NCBI RefSeq assembly: GCF_000340215.1 | Contig: NW_006921541.1 | Location: forward strand, 3,594,954 to 3,658,953 | DNA: 64,000 bases | Source of the DNA: Pseudocercospora fijiensis CIRAD86 | Lineage: Eukaryota > Ascomycota > Dothideomycetes > Mycosphaerellales > Mycosphaerellaceae | Direction of reading: 5' to 3' | In this document: one piece after another, positions 46,906 to 59,900 of the stretch | How positions within the stretch are numbered: the stretch's first letter is position 1 | Layout: each line of letters opens with the position of its first letter | Notes under the pieces: generated by a model | Told to the model about the DNA's origin: nothing | The model's input: only the letters and a program-made list of their open reading frames with translations | Database searches by the model: none | Position numbers and translations under genes: made by a program

Positions 46906-47453
46906 CGCTAAGTAAGTAAATATAGCTTAGTATAGTAGAATTAGCCGCAGGTACTAACTTCGGGCTTCTAGCCTCCTACGCGTCGCGTCGACTATTACTA
47001 TAAAATAGATTAGTATATTAGTTGCTAGCAATAATGTCTTACGAGAATAGCTTCTTAAGACCCTCGTTAGTCGCCTTTATAGCTATTTCCTAGTCTCTAA
47101 CCCCTATACCGACTCTATAACTACCGAGCGCTATTTAGCCGCCTAGTAATAATATTAACTTTAGCTATTTCTATAGACCTTCTAATAGCTAGCTTATCTA
47201 TAATAAGCGTAGTAAACTAGTCGCTCTATCGACTAAGCGACAGACGATAATACCTTAACCTATTACTTAGTATCTTACCGCTCTTTAAGGTAAGATACCT
47301 CTACTAAATACGCTATAGCTACTTAACCGTAAGGCGAGTAAATCCGCTCGAAGGAAGGCGAGGTTAGAGGCTTAGTTAGAAGCCGATTAAGTAGCTATTA
47401 GTATAATCGATAAAGAGGCGCTATAAGCGAGTTAGCCTATAGGCTCTGCTAGT

Positions 47454-47799
47454 TGTTACGGATCTAATTAGTTAGAGTCCTTATATAATCTTAGAGCGAC
47501 GCTAAGACTAGTAGGCTAAGCTGTCGCTCTATCTTACTAGGAGCGATAGGAGCGGTCGAGAGCGATAGCGTCGCTTACGTCGCTTACGACTATAGACAAG
47601 ATATCTCCTTTGTATTTAGGAACGCCGGAATGCCCTTATAGCTCGAGGCGTTTAACTTATGTTACCTACTTACTAATTGGAATTACCTTTGTACTAATTA
47701 TTCTGTCTCTACCTCCCGCTTATATTAGCCTCTCTAAAGAAGCCTCGGCTTGTACGTAATAAGAAGTTACTTAACGATCTGTCGCGAGTAACCGTAACA
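47454..47799 (+). repeat. 5' LTR of the chromovirus
   Basis: Starts TGTTACGG and ends GTAACA. It matches 54000-54345 almost completely. Confidence 0.92.
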
Positions 47800-47929
47800 C
47801 TTTAAACGCCCTTAGGATAAGTACCTTATTATAAGTCGGAAGGGGAACTCCCGCCCCTAGCGAGATAGGCAGTACTCGACGTACTACCTCTAGTGCTAGT
47901 AATACACTAGGAACCTATACCGGAAACGA

Positions 47930-50900
47930 TTCTCTTAAGATCGGAAAGCTAGACTTTTATTACGGCGACCGAGACAAGTTCGATACCTAGGTTAGCTAGA
48001 TAGATATGTATTTCATATTTAACTAGGTTTAAGATAACTTAAAGCTAGTCTTCGTAACGACGTTTATGCGAGGTAGGGCTTAGCATTAGGTTAAACTATT
48101 TCTTAGGACCTATCTAGATAGTAACGGGACCGACAATTCGGATAGAATCTTCGTAAGCTACGAAAATCTTAAGCGTACGATAAAGAAGGTCTTTAGATCT
48201 TCTAACGAAGTTGCTACCGCAGTTAGGGTTATCTAATACTTAACTTAGAAGGGGTTATATACCGATTACGCCGCTAAATTTTAGGAATACGCCTAACTTA
48301 TAGATTAGGACGACGAAGCTCTTATAACAATGTATCGGCGAGGTCTTAAGGATAACGTTAAAGATAAGCTTATACGCGACGGTAGAAAAATAGATAATAT
48401 AGGAACATTAGTTAAGGTTACGATCGATCTCGACGATAGGCTCTACGAACGAGCTTTAGAACGACGTTACGATTCTAAGACTTCTAGAAAAGCTAGTTAT
48501 ACTCCTAGATACGATAATAGACGAAACTATAGTACCTACGATAAACTAAAGGGGAACAACTACTATAGTACGCAACTAATAGAGCTAGACGCTATCTAGA
48601 AGGGTCGAGCAATTAAAGGAAGAAAAGGCAAGAGTTCGCCTAAGAAAGCAGGAAGATTAACTTACTATACGTATAGTAAGGAAGGCTATATAGCACGGAA
48701 CTACCGCGGCAAGAATATAGTGCGACGCGAATAGTTTAATATAATATAACGAAAGGACTTAGGTAGAGAAGGCTACCGAATAGTAGTAGAGCTATACTCT
48801 ATTAATAACGCGCCGAGGACCTACGTAGAGGTCGTAAAGAAAGAGCTACGACAAATCTATATAATAGCACGACGATAAGAACCTATATATAGAACCCTTT
48901 ACTAGAGATTCTATTACGACGACTAATGCTAAATTTATTATTCTACTAAAGTAGAAGCAGGATTCTTCCCTTAGATTAGGCGACTCGTACGAGAAGATAC
49001 GAAATCCTAGTTAGAAGAAGAAACGATTAATAAATCTTACTTAGATACCGACGATAAAGAAAACCGAGATCCGGAAGCTTTATTCCCTCCTAGGGAGGAG
49101 TTAGGAGCTATCCTAGAAGTACCGGAGTCCCCTTAGCAAGAGGAGGAACAGCAAGAAGATTTAGAAGGAAGTCTAGATACCGAGGAAGAAACTACGAATA
49201 AAGAAAGTAAAGACGAATTCGGGATTAACGACGATACGATCCTTACGTTTACAATAGATATACCTATAGCAGCGCGAACAATCGCCTTATATCTAGTACG
49301 CAAATACGAGGAAATGTTTCTAAAGGTTAATAGACAACGGAAGGTCGATCCTATCTAATTTAATTATTTCTAGATAATCTTACGGGCAAAATTCTAGAAT
49401 TACCCCTAGATACCTATAGACTATACGTACTATAACTTTATTACGGAGCGAGTACCGATAGGAAGTATAATTACGCCCTACGGATACGTCCTACCCGACG
49501 AAAGGACGATTATTACTTAAGATATACGTTAGACGGTCTAGCGATTAAATTAGCAATACCGAAAGGCTATAGCAGCGCAGGGACGGGATATATATAACGA
49601 TACCCTCGAGGAAAAATTATATACCGAAGAAGCACGAACGGCAGGACTACGGATCCGTAACTAGTTAGAACAACGTTAGGCTACTAATTAGTCGGGAAAC
49701 GGACTAACTCTCTAGATTAGAGCGTTCTAAGAGAGTTCCTTAATACCGAAAGCGCTTAAGCATTAATAGCAGTCTTCCGTATAAAAGTTATCGTTAACGG
49801 GTATCCGACGAGTATATTAATAGATTCCGGAGCGAGCGGGAACTTTGCCTCCGAATTATTCGTTAAAAGCCGAGGGATCGTAACCCGAAGCAGAAGAGAA
49901 GGAGCGTATAAACTTATAGCAGTAGATAGGTTACCGCTACCTAGTATAGAACGAGCAACGATACCGTTACTACTAGCTATCTAATAGCACTACGAGGAGA
50001 TTGTCTTAGAAAATACTACTATAGCTAGTTATAATATTATATTAGGCACACAAAAGTTAAGAAAGTATAGTGCGCCAGATACATTGCCTAATCGNNNNNN
50101 NNNNNNNNNNNNNNNNNNNNNNNNNNNNNNNNNNNNNNNNNNNNNNNNNNNNNNNNNNNNNNNNNNNNNNNNNNNNNNNNNNNNNNNNNNNNNNTTTACG
50201 TCGATTGGAATTACGGAAAACCGTATTCAACCCGGATCGATACTACCGTTAGATTAGGAGGGTTATAATAATAATTACGGGAAAGATAGAAGTTATACGC
50301 TATCGAAGAATAAAACTAGAATCTCGGACCTAGACATTCCTAAAGAGTATAGTAAGTAGAAACGACTCTTTAAAGAGGAGAGAGGCAAGGCAGCCTTACC
50401 TAAACACTGACTATAGGATTATAAGATACACTTATAGCCTAGGAAAGAGCCTCTATAGGGACCCTTATACGCAATGTCTAAGAAAGAGCTTAAAACCCTA
50501 GACAAGTAGCTAAAAGAGAAATTAGAAAAAGGCTAGATACGGAAGTCGACATCCTCGGTAGCCTTACTAGTAATATTCGTTCCGAAAGCCGGATTAGACG
50601 AAGGACGGCTAGTAGTCGATTTTAGACGACTTAACGATATTATAATTAAGAATCGGTACCTACTACCGAACATCGAAGAAATGCAAGACCGATTAACTAG
50701 ATTAGACTAGTATACGAAGATTAACCTACGCGATGCGTTTTACGCAATACGTATAGCAGCTAGATACGAATAGATAATAGCATTCCGAACAAGATATAGG
50801 CTTTACGAATTCTTAGTTATACCTATAGGACTTACAAATGCCCTAGCGTTATATTAAGACCTTATAAACGAAGTCCTCCGAGACCTTCTAGACGTATACG

Positions 50901-53149
50901 TTATCGCATATATAGACGATATCTTAGTCTATACTAAGGGAGCTCTCGCGGACTATATACGAATAGTATAGGACGTCTTTAAACGATTTACTTAAGTAGG
51001 ATTTAAGACTGTACCTAAGAAATGCGAATTCTATAAGAAGGAAGTCAAATTCCTAGGATTTATTATTAGTACTATAGGAATCAGGATCGATCTAGAAAAA
51101 ACTAAGTCAATACAGGAATAGCTAACGCCTATATACGTTAAAGACGTACAATCATTCCTAGGATTAGCTAACTATAATAGAAAATTCATCGAGGGCTACT
51201 CTAAGATAGCGGCACCCCTTACGGAGCTTATAAAGAAAGACAAGAAATAGAACTAGAGTACGAAGGAAGACGAAGCGTTTAGGTAGCTAAAGAAGCAATG
51301 CGTTTCTACGCTAACGCTACGATTATTCGATAGGAGTAAGGCAGTCTAGATAGAAACAGACGCGTCGGATAGGGCTATAGGAGTATGCCTTATATAGGAG
51401 CATAACGGGAAACGACACCCGGTAGCCTATTACTCGAGAAAGATATTACCCGCGGAACAGAACTACGATATCTATAATAAGGAGCTACTTATAATAGTTG
51501 CATTACTACAATACTAGCGAGTATACGCGGAAGGAGCACTAAGTCTTACGATTCTTTCTAATTATAAGAATCTAACTTACTTTACTACGACTAAAGTACT
51601 AACCCGAAGATAGGCCCGCTAGTCGGAGCTACTAGGATAGTATAAGTTCGAAATCCGCTATACCCTAGGACGCGAGAACGGACGAGCCGACGCACTAAGC
51701 CGCCGTAGCGACTATATAGAGGGTTACGAACTAGTGCAGCAGCAGATATTAAAAGCAAACTAAGATAGAAGCCTTAGTGCTAACACAAAAGAATTCAACT
51801 ATATTATACGAGTTCTTTAGGATATAGAAGAACAGTTTCCTATCGAATATAGGAAATACTAAGTACCTAAGGAACGAGTTACGGAGTGTATACGACAACA
51901 CTACGACGGACTAGAAAATAGACACCCTAGAGTTTCAAAGACAATAGAACTAGTTAAGCGAAGCTTCGGATTCCTATATATACGATAACGAGTTCTAGAA
52001 TATATTAAGAAATGTCTACAATGTTAGCGTAACAAGGCTAATAGACACGCTAGGTATAGACATATCTAATTTAGGACGCTACTAGATAAACTATAGGACG
52101 AAGTTACAATAGACTTTATTACGAAACTACCGAAGTCTAAGGATCCGGTTATAGGACATAGCTACGACATAATACTTGTTATAGTCGATAGGCTTACGAA
52201 ATATATACACTTTATTCCTGCTAACGAAGCAAGTACGGTAGAGCAACTCGGATACCTCGTACTAGATAGACTTGTACGATACTACGGATTTCTAAGGACC
52301 TATATTACGGATAGAGACAAGCTCTTTATATTAAACTACTAGAAGACGCTTATAGCGACACTTAGAATTAAGCATAAGCTATTAACGGTATACTATCTAT
52401 AGACAGACGGCTAAACGGAAGTTAAGAATCAGGCCTTAGAGGTATACTTACGGCACTACGTCAATTACGTATAAAACAATTAGGTATCGCTATTACCTAT
52501 AGCACAACTTGCACTAAATAACTAACAATCTAAGACTACGAAAGAGACACTATTCTTCGCTAATTTTAGGAAACATCCGTAGCTGTTCGGGGAATAGTAT
52601 TTATAGTATCTATACGCGGATAAAGCGATAGTCGCTTTAGAAGACTTAAAGCAGGTATATAAAGAATTGCAAAGAGCAATTGCCGAGTCTTAAGAAAAGA
52701 TTACGGGACTATATAATACTAAACGAAAAATGGCACCTTAGCTAAAAAAGGGGGATAAGGTCTACCTCCTAATAAAGAATCTAAAAACCCGGAGATCGAC
52801 TAAGAAACTAGACTACGTTAAAGTCGGGCCATTTTTGATTAATAAGCCTAAAGGACTAGTTAATTACCGACTTAAACTACCGGACGACGCGAAAATCTAC
52901 CTAGTATTCTATATCTCTATACTAGAACCTATAGACGCCGAAACACCGTATTAAGAAACATTTCACTTCTAACCTAAGGAAGAAAATAAGTTTAAAGTCG
53001 AGGAAATCCTAGATTAGTAAGGTTAGAAATACCTTATTAAATAGAAAGGATACCTATATTTAGAAAACACCTAGGAACTAAAAGAAAACCTATAGAACTG
53101 TTAGCAGATAATTAAAAAATATCAAAACCGGACAAAAAAGAAATAACTA
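47930..53149 (+). pseudogene. Chromovirus gag-pol pseudogene
   Basis: Gag starts near LDFYYGDRDKFDT and includes the open stretch 48330-48599 (YRRGLKDNVKD). Its zinc knuckle at about 48660-48710 reads YYTYSKEGYIARNY, where CYTCSKEGHIARNC is expected: each C-C-H-C ligand codon has become Tyr. The protease has LIDSGASGNF (about 49820). The RT box AYIDDILVYT at about 50910 is intact, RNase H has TDASDRAIG, and integrase has an HHCC region (HYDGLENRHP...CLQC) and the DDE core (VTIDFITKLPK, TYITDRDK, QTDGQTEVKNQ), with TAA/TAG read as Gln. A chromodomain (VEEILD, KYLIK*KGY, with the aromatic-cage Trp now TAG) ends it near 53143. A 100-base assembly gap falls between protease and RT. Confidence 0.88.
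50095..50194. other. Assembly gap (100 Ns)
   Basis: Exactly 100 N bases interrupt the chromovirus pol between protease and reverse transcriptase. The size is probably nominal. Confidence 0.99.
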
Positions 53150-53310
53150 GTATAGGAATTAAACCTACGACCTCTTAGACCCTATCGATTATAGCGCCTT
53201 AGAGTTCTTAACGACCTAGGGCAGTATAGCTCGAGGAGCGGGGACTCTAATAGCGTACCTAGTAACTATGTCTTTTATAGCTAAGAATTATACTACTAGA
53301 CTAACTAGCT
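53145..53310 (-). tRNA. tRNA-Pro-like sequence with a long insert, degraded
   Basis: On the minus strand the 5' half AGCTAGTTAGTCTAGTAGTA resembles the acceptor/D-arm/A-box of tRNA-Pro (TGGTCTAGTGGTATGATTC). The 3' half has an AGGTC variable loop, a T-arm GTAGGTTTAATTCCTAT and an acceptor strand ACTAGTT that pairs with the 5' end allowing one G-T. The halves are separated by about 90 nt at the anticodon loop. A T-run follows. The C-to-T and G-to-A differences from the copy at 63336-63494 are RIP-like. It lies directly behind the chromovirus pol end. It could be a pseudo-tRNA or a SINE head and is surely not functional. Confidence 0.55.
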
Positions 53311-53350
53311 AGAAGATAAAATAGATAGGAAACATTAAAAATATATACCT

Positions 53351-53950
53351 TTAGGATACTAGACTCTCGGCACTCCTACTAGGGATTTTAGAGACAGGCT
53401 AGGATGTCCTATCTAGACGACTCTAGTTATAAGGCGACATCTATAATCGGCTATCTAGGGGAAACGGCTCGTTAGTAGGCAACGAGAATATTATCGGCTC
53501 TATAGGCGAAGAGCCTAGCTCTCTTTCGAGCTCCTCCGCCTATTAAATAGAGGCTTCCTCTACCTTAAGAGCTTATATCTCCCGATCCTCCTTTATACGT
53601 AGCGACTTACGTAAGCGACGGACCTTTACGTAATACTCGAAAAGCTTCCGCGTAAGGAGGTCCTCCTCCTCTTCGGCCGCTTCGAGATCTTTAGCTATCT
53701 TTAGGCGCGCCTTCCGGATTTTTTTATACTCTATACGAGTAACTTGTATATTATAGGACTAGCCGTATAGGGCGCACTCGGAGCAGCGACTAGAACGAAG
53801 ATCGACTTTATAGGGTTTACCGGCCTATTCGCAATAAAAGTAGCGGATCGGTATTTCGAGGTAGTCGGCGAGGATATTATTTACGATATTTTCCTTACGC
53901 TAGCGAGAAGACAAATCCTTAGATAACTTTAGTATAACAAAGAAGTTAGA
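53351..53950 (-). pseudogene. Antisense accessory ORF in the chromovirus 3' region
   Basis: Opposite to pol and between its end and the 3' LTR, one minus-strand frame stays open apart from RIP-type stops. It reads ILADYLEIPIRYFYCE, then RSSRCSECALYG (a cysteine cluster that could bind zinc), then a long charged coiled-coil (ARLKIAKDLEAAEEEEDLL...YYVKVRRLRKSLRIKED). The pattern, zinc-like Cys cluster followed by coiled coil, is seen in small repeated fungal proteins of unknown function. Role unknown. Confidence 0.55.
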
Positions 53951-53999
53951 ATTAGAAAGTCCCGGAATAAGGGACTATTCCGCTTAAGGAGGGGGATAG

Positions 54000-54345
54000 T
54001 ATTACGGATCTAATTAGTTAGAGTCCTTATATAATCTTAGAGCGACGCTAAGACTAGTAGGCTAAGCTATCGCTCTATCTTACTAGGAGCGATAGGAGCG
54101 GTCGAGAGCGATAGCGTCGCTTACGTCGCTTACGACTATAGACAAGATATCTCCTTTGTATTTAGGAACGCCGGAATGCCCTTATAGCTCGAGGCGTTTA
54201 ACTTATATTACCTAATCACTAATTGGAATTACCTTTATACTAATTATTCTGTCTCTGCCTCCTGCTTGTATTAGCCTCTCTAAAGAAGCCTCGGCTTGTA
54301 CGTAATAAGAAGTCACTTAACGATCTGTCGCGAGTAACCGTAACA
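54000..54345 (+). repeat. 3' LTR of the chromovirus
   Basis: Starts TATTACGG (TG to TA by RIP) and ends GTAACA, followed by the CTAGT target duplication. Confidence 0.92.
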
Positions 54346-55123
54346 CTAGTTTTACTAACTATTAGAAGGTCGTACTTAGCAAGGTAGTGTTTAAGCATAT
54401 AACAATACTTAGTTAGCCTAAAATATAGGATACTATTAGCCTAGCATTCGCAAGAGAGACCGGATTCACTTACGGAAGCTTAAAGAAGGTGTTTAAGGCA
54501 ATGCTAAAGGTCTATAACTAATAGCGCGACCCTAAGCAAGGTAGCACCTATATAGACTCTAGTACTAAATTTAACAACGAATACACTAATCGGCTTAGTA
54601 AGATAAAGGCGGCGATTGCTAAGAAGCAACAGTTAGCTAAAGACAAAGCGAATGCTGCTAAGAAGAAGGAAGATAAGGCTATTAATACTTAGCGAGTAAG
54701 ACTAAACCTTACTAAGAGCCGGAAGGGCAAGGGGAAGAAGAAAGCGCCCTTACTAGACCCCGAGTCTAGTAGTAGCAGTAAGTCTAATGCTTATATTAAT
54801 AAAGAAGAAAATAAGACAGACGAGGAAGCAGAGCGGAATAAGACTAACTATTAGACTAATCTACTAGAAACAGTCTATCTAAAGGCGGACTTTAATAAAG
54901 AGGCGGTCTATAATTTATAGACTCTAGCGGCTTCTCGTTCCTTAACACCGCCGGCCTCTTGTTCTTTAGTAACGCTATAGCTAGTCGGTAGCACTAAGGC
55001 CTCTAAGAAGCGCAAGACAAAGCGAGAGTTAGCTAAAGAACCTCCGACGATAGAAGCTAGTATAGCGGCATTAGTACGGTCGTTAAATAGCAGCGAAGTA
55101 GACGAGAATAGTTAGCGTAAGCT

Positions 55124-55321
55124 TGTTAGGACTAAAGAGGTTACACGTGATTAGTATATAACCGGGCTCGAGTAAAGCTAGGGTCTCGATGCCTTAGGCA
55201 GGACTTGGCGCTTAGCGTTAGGCTAACTAGCCTGCCTTCCTCCCTCTCCTCTTAGATCGCTATCGAATACTATACTAATTCACTACTACCCTATCTACCT
55301 ACTAATATAACCCTTCTTATA
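55124..55321 (+). repeat. 5' LTR of gypsy copy 2
   Basis: Begins TGTTAGGACT and ends TTCTTATA (terminal CA changed to TA). Confidence 0.92.
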
Positions 55322-55577
55322 TAGTATTCGATCTACCCTTTAAGGGCAGTAGCTAGATAGTCCTTATTTTAAGCTTTTAGCGGTATAGCTACGAAAAACT
55401 ATCGATTTAACTATATTACGCCCGAAGAACGGGACCTATACGTACTATTCTACTAAAACAACCGTACCAATTATTAAGTAAGGCCTTCTATACGGCCTAT
55501 TATACTAAGTTAAGTATATTAGGCCGATACTCGCTAATTCCGCTATATCCGCACTATAAGGGGCTATAATATATTAT

Positions 55578-56955
55578 TAGTGCTACCCCTTATTACAATA
55601 GCCGGTTCATTACGAAGCAACAACAACCGTACTGCCGCTAGTAGCGCTAGTAATAACAACGCTAGTAGCATAGTACCTGCTAAAGTGCCTACTAAAGTAC
55701 CTGCTAAAGTACCTGCTAAAGAGCCTACTACTAGGCCTGCCGAAGAACCTGTAGTTCTAGGCGACGATCTAGAATTGCCTGTTAACGACATTCTTAATAA
55801 CATTGTCAATCGACGATATAGCTAACTAGCCTTTAGGCCCTAGCTAGTAGCGAGACTTTAGGAAGCTACCTAAAACAGGCTCGCTGCTCTACGCTAAGAA
55901 CAATAGCTAAAGGATAATCTCCTTAAGATTCGTCGCCTTTAGGAGGCCCTAACAACTAACACTAAGCCGATAGCAGGGCCGTCCTTACTATTAGTCCTAG
56001 TCTAGAAGAAGGATACTAAACTTAAGGACTGTACTGTGTTTAATAGCTCTAGTCGAAAGCAATACAATAACTATATTCGTAACTGTAAGCTTAACTAGCG
56101 CAATACACCGAGAGCGCTACTAGATAACTATTCCTTAGTTGTCTATACTATATAGTACATTAACGGTAACCCTAAGCGTATATAGGATAACTATTTTAAT
56201 TCCCTTTACGACTAGACCGCTATTTAATAGCAGGATTACAAGACTATTATACTAAACACCCTTAGCAACCCTATATTGCGCTAGTAGCACGCCTAAGACT
56301 AATACCTACGTGCTAAGCAAAAGGCCGACTAAACCTCTCGATCCTTCGAGGCCTATCTAAAGACCCTTAAGGACGATTTGCTACCTAAGACCGACTCTAT
56401 CTAGATATCTAAGATACGACCTAAACTAAGATAGGAACTAGTCCTTAAATTGGACCGCCGCCGTGTATTCGAATAGGCCAATCTTATACGCATTTAATTC
56501 ATAGTTAAAGTAGAGACTACAGAGCGTATAGTATAGCTATAGCAACGGTTGGAATCTAAGATACGACTATCTACTAACCGTAGCCGCGGTAGAAACTAAG
56601 GAGGTACTCCCTAAACTAACACTGCTAACAATAGAAACAGTAACGACTAACGTAGAAGAGGCAGAGGCCGATACCGCGGTAGAAACCCCTAGCGAGGAAG
56701 AGGGCAAGGAAGGGGCTTATTTCTATATACCCCTAATCGTTTATCTAATTCTAGCACCAATTCGAGCGGACCTAGCGGTGCCCTAACTAGATACAAGTGC
56801 TTCAATTGTGATAGCACTACTCATTTACTAGGCTAATATAATAGGCCTTAAGACTAGGCCCGAGTCGACCGTACTACCGCTAAATACCGAAAGCACCTCT
56901 TAGCCGCTAATGCTACCCCTATTAGCCCTTCTAACTATTCGAAAAAAGAATAAGC
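55578..56955 (+). pseudogene. gag of gypsy copy 2
   Basis: Starts MLPLITIAGSLRSNNN with a PAKVP/TKVP repeat, open to 55825, then continues through RIP-type stops: a capsid-like helical region, an Arg/Gly-rich segment (RRRGRGRYRGRN) and the knuckle KCFNCDSTTHLLG*Y at about 56800. Its last Cys is now Tyr and the preceding codon TAA. It ends at KKE-TAA near 56955. Confidence 0.8.
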
Positions 56956-56976
56956 GCCGCACTAACTGTTAGCCTT

Positions 56977-59900
56977 ATGCGGCGTAAGACTATCGATATC
57001 GTACTAGCTATTATACGTACCTATCTCGTATCGGATACGCATAGAACTAACTATAAGACTAAGGTTATACTAGATCTAGGAAATTCAGTTAGTACCCTTA
57101 TTAGCTATCGCCTAGCTAAGCAATTAGACCTTCGACAACTGCCTAGGACTAACCTGCCAACCCTTACTTAGTTTAATAACGCTCGGCACTTAACCTACGG
57201 AGCCTACTATGTCTATATAGCCCTAAGAGACGACCTCGGCAATAAGCGCCTACTAAACTTTACTGCCTACGCAGTAGATATAGATAGCCTCCTATCTGAG
57301 ATTGTTATTAGCAACCCTGTTCTTAAGTACTATGCTATAGTTATAGACTTAGGCAGTTAATAGTAGCGATTTAAAATCGCTAGGAAAGAGGATATTAAAC
57401 ACATCGATGTTAGCGAGTGCCCTAACGATATTAGGGTTCTATTTATCGGCAACCTAACACCTGCCGTAGCTAACCTAATAGTCGACCTATTAGGCAATAA
57501 CGATAAGCCTATGCCCCCTAATAGCGTAGACCCTAATTAGCTTGCTCGTATACCGGAGCCTATTCGAGAAACCTATATTACTGTGTTTAAACACCACTTG
57601 GCATCGACATTACCTATGTTTAAAGAGACGGATTGTAGGATTAATATTATAGAGGGCAAGGAGGTCCCTTTTAGCCCCCTCTATAACCTTAGTAAACGAG
57701 AGCTTGCTATGCTGCGTAAATACCTAGAGGAAAACCTAGCTAATAGTCGCATTCGGTATAGTAACAGCCCTACTAGCGCCCCTATCCTGTTCGTACTAAA
57801 GAAGGATAGTAGCCTACGTCTATATATTAATTATCGTAGGCTTAACGCTGTTACTATTAAAGACCGCTGTCTACTTCCTCTTATTAATAAGACCCTCGAT
57901 CGCCTTTCTAGTGCTTACTACTACACTATATTAGACATTAAGGATGCATACTATCGCATCCGCATCCGTAAGGGTAATAAATAGAAAATAGCCTTCCGTA
58001 CCCGCTATAGCTATTTCGAGTATCTAGTTATACTATTTAGGCTAGCAAACGCCCCTATAACATTCTAGTCCTATATCAATTAGGCCCTTTCGGGTCTATT
58101 AGACTACCTCTGTATAGTTTACTTAGATAACATCCTAGTTTATATATACTCTCCTAACATTGCGGAACACTAGGCTACAGTCCGTAAGGTACTCGATCGC
58201 CTAAGGGCCTATAGACTATATTGCAAACCTTCTAAATGTACCTTTGCTACTAAAGAGGTATCATTCCTTAGCTTCCTCGTATTAACCGAGGGTGTTAAGG
58301 CTAATCCTAATCGGATTAAAACTATTACTAAATAGCCTGTTCCTACGTCAATTAAGGAGCTATAGTCGTTCCTCGGTTTTGCTAACTTCTATCGCCGATT
58401 TATTAAGGGCTATTCGAGGCATATAATGCTACTAACTAAACTTACTAAAACCAAGGCTAATCCGACTAGAGAGTTTAAATAGACTAACAAAGCGCGAGCC
58501 GCTTTTAACGGTTTAAAGCAGCGCTTTACTAAAGTCCCCTTATTGCACTATTTCGTACTAAGCAAACAGATCCGCATTAAGACTAACGCTTTACAGTTTG
58601 CTATATTAGCTATTATGTTATAATAGGCTAACGACAATTACTAGCACCCGATTGCCTTCTTCTCGAGGAAGATAATTAACGCTAAGCGTCGCTACGAGAC
58701 CTACGAGTAAGAGCTCTTAGCTATTGTTAAAGCCTTCAAGCACTAGCGCTACTATCTCGATAGTGCCTAGTATACTATTCAGGTCTATACGGACTATAAC
58801 AACCTCCGTAGAATTACGAAGGTTACTAGGGTTATAGGTCGATAGGCTAGATAGGCCGTCTACCTCGCTAGGTTTGATTTTAATATATTATATCGGCTAG
58901 GCGTAAGCAACCCTGCTAATAGCCTATCGAGGCGACCTAATTACGATAGCGGGACTTAGCAATCCATTAATTTATTGTTTCTAACCCTACAGTATAAGAT
59001 TGCTATAGCCCGTATTGTTAATAAGCAAGCGTAGAATAAGCGGCTTACCGGACTCCGCGACGGCTTAAAGCATATTAATGCTCTTACTATATTGATAGTG
59101 CGTATTAAGGCAAGGGCTAAGGACACAGATAGGAGAAGTTATAATAACTCCCTAGTCGATATCGCTATATATAGTAACAGCGATCAAAGCACTAATACAG
59201 TTAATCCGGCTGCTAGTGCTATTAGATGCATATAATGCGTACCTCGTTTAATAGCGAGGGTACTATTAAATAACCTTGCAGATAGGGATAGTTAATCGTT
59301 TATAGATAAGCTATTACGGGCTTAGTAGAGGGACGCCTTTGCTGCTAAACGTATAAACAAGCTTATAAGTAGGCGAAAGACTCGATCTAGTAAGAGTAAC
59401 AATTAGTCGATCGATAACAAAGGTTATTTAAAGTTCAAGGGCAGGTACTATGTCCCCGCTAAACATTCGATCCGATAAGAACTTCTTAAGCGATACTATA
59501 ATAGTAAGCTTGCCGGTTACTATAGTATAGAGAGGTCGTACGAGCTACTATCGCGTATATACTACTAGCTAAATAGTAAGCGGGACATAAAGGACTACGT
59601 AAATACGTATACCGTATATTAACGAGTTAAAGCGCCGAAGCACTTGCTATTCGGCGAGTTGTCTTCACTCCCTGTTCTAAAGAAGCTATTTATAGAGCTT
59701 ATAATAGACTTTATTATAGGACTTCCGCCTACTAAGCGTAGGGGGGAAGTGTATAATGCTATCCTTATTATAGTAGATCGATTTACTAAGGGCGCTCGAT
59801 ATATCCCGGCGCGTAAGGATTGGACTGCTATTAATATAGTAGAGGCGCTATAGACTGATATCTTCTATACCTATTAGGGAACCCCTAAGGGGATAGTCTC

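Larger units (their letters stand above)
47454..54345 (+). mobile_element. Complete chromovirus-type Ty3/gypsy element
   Basis: Two 346-bp LTRs bound 6.9 kb. The 5-bp target duplication CTAGT is perfect (47449-47453 and 54346-54350). A polypurine tract, AAGGAGGGGGA, ends just before the 3' LTR. Between them lie gag, protease, RT, RNase H, integrase and a chromodomain in the Ty3 order. It inserted in the frame at 47034-62530 and was then RIP-mutated. Confidence 0.93.

Noticed and set aside
47454..54345. Reading the chromovirus as an active element because its YIDD box is intact
   Set aside because: Dozens of TAA/TAG codons in gag and pol and a destroyed zinc knuckle make it non-functional.
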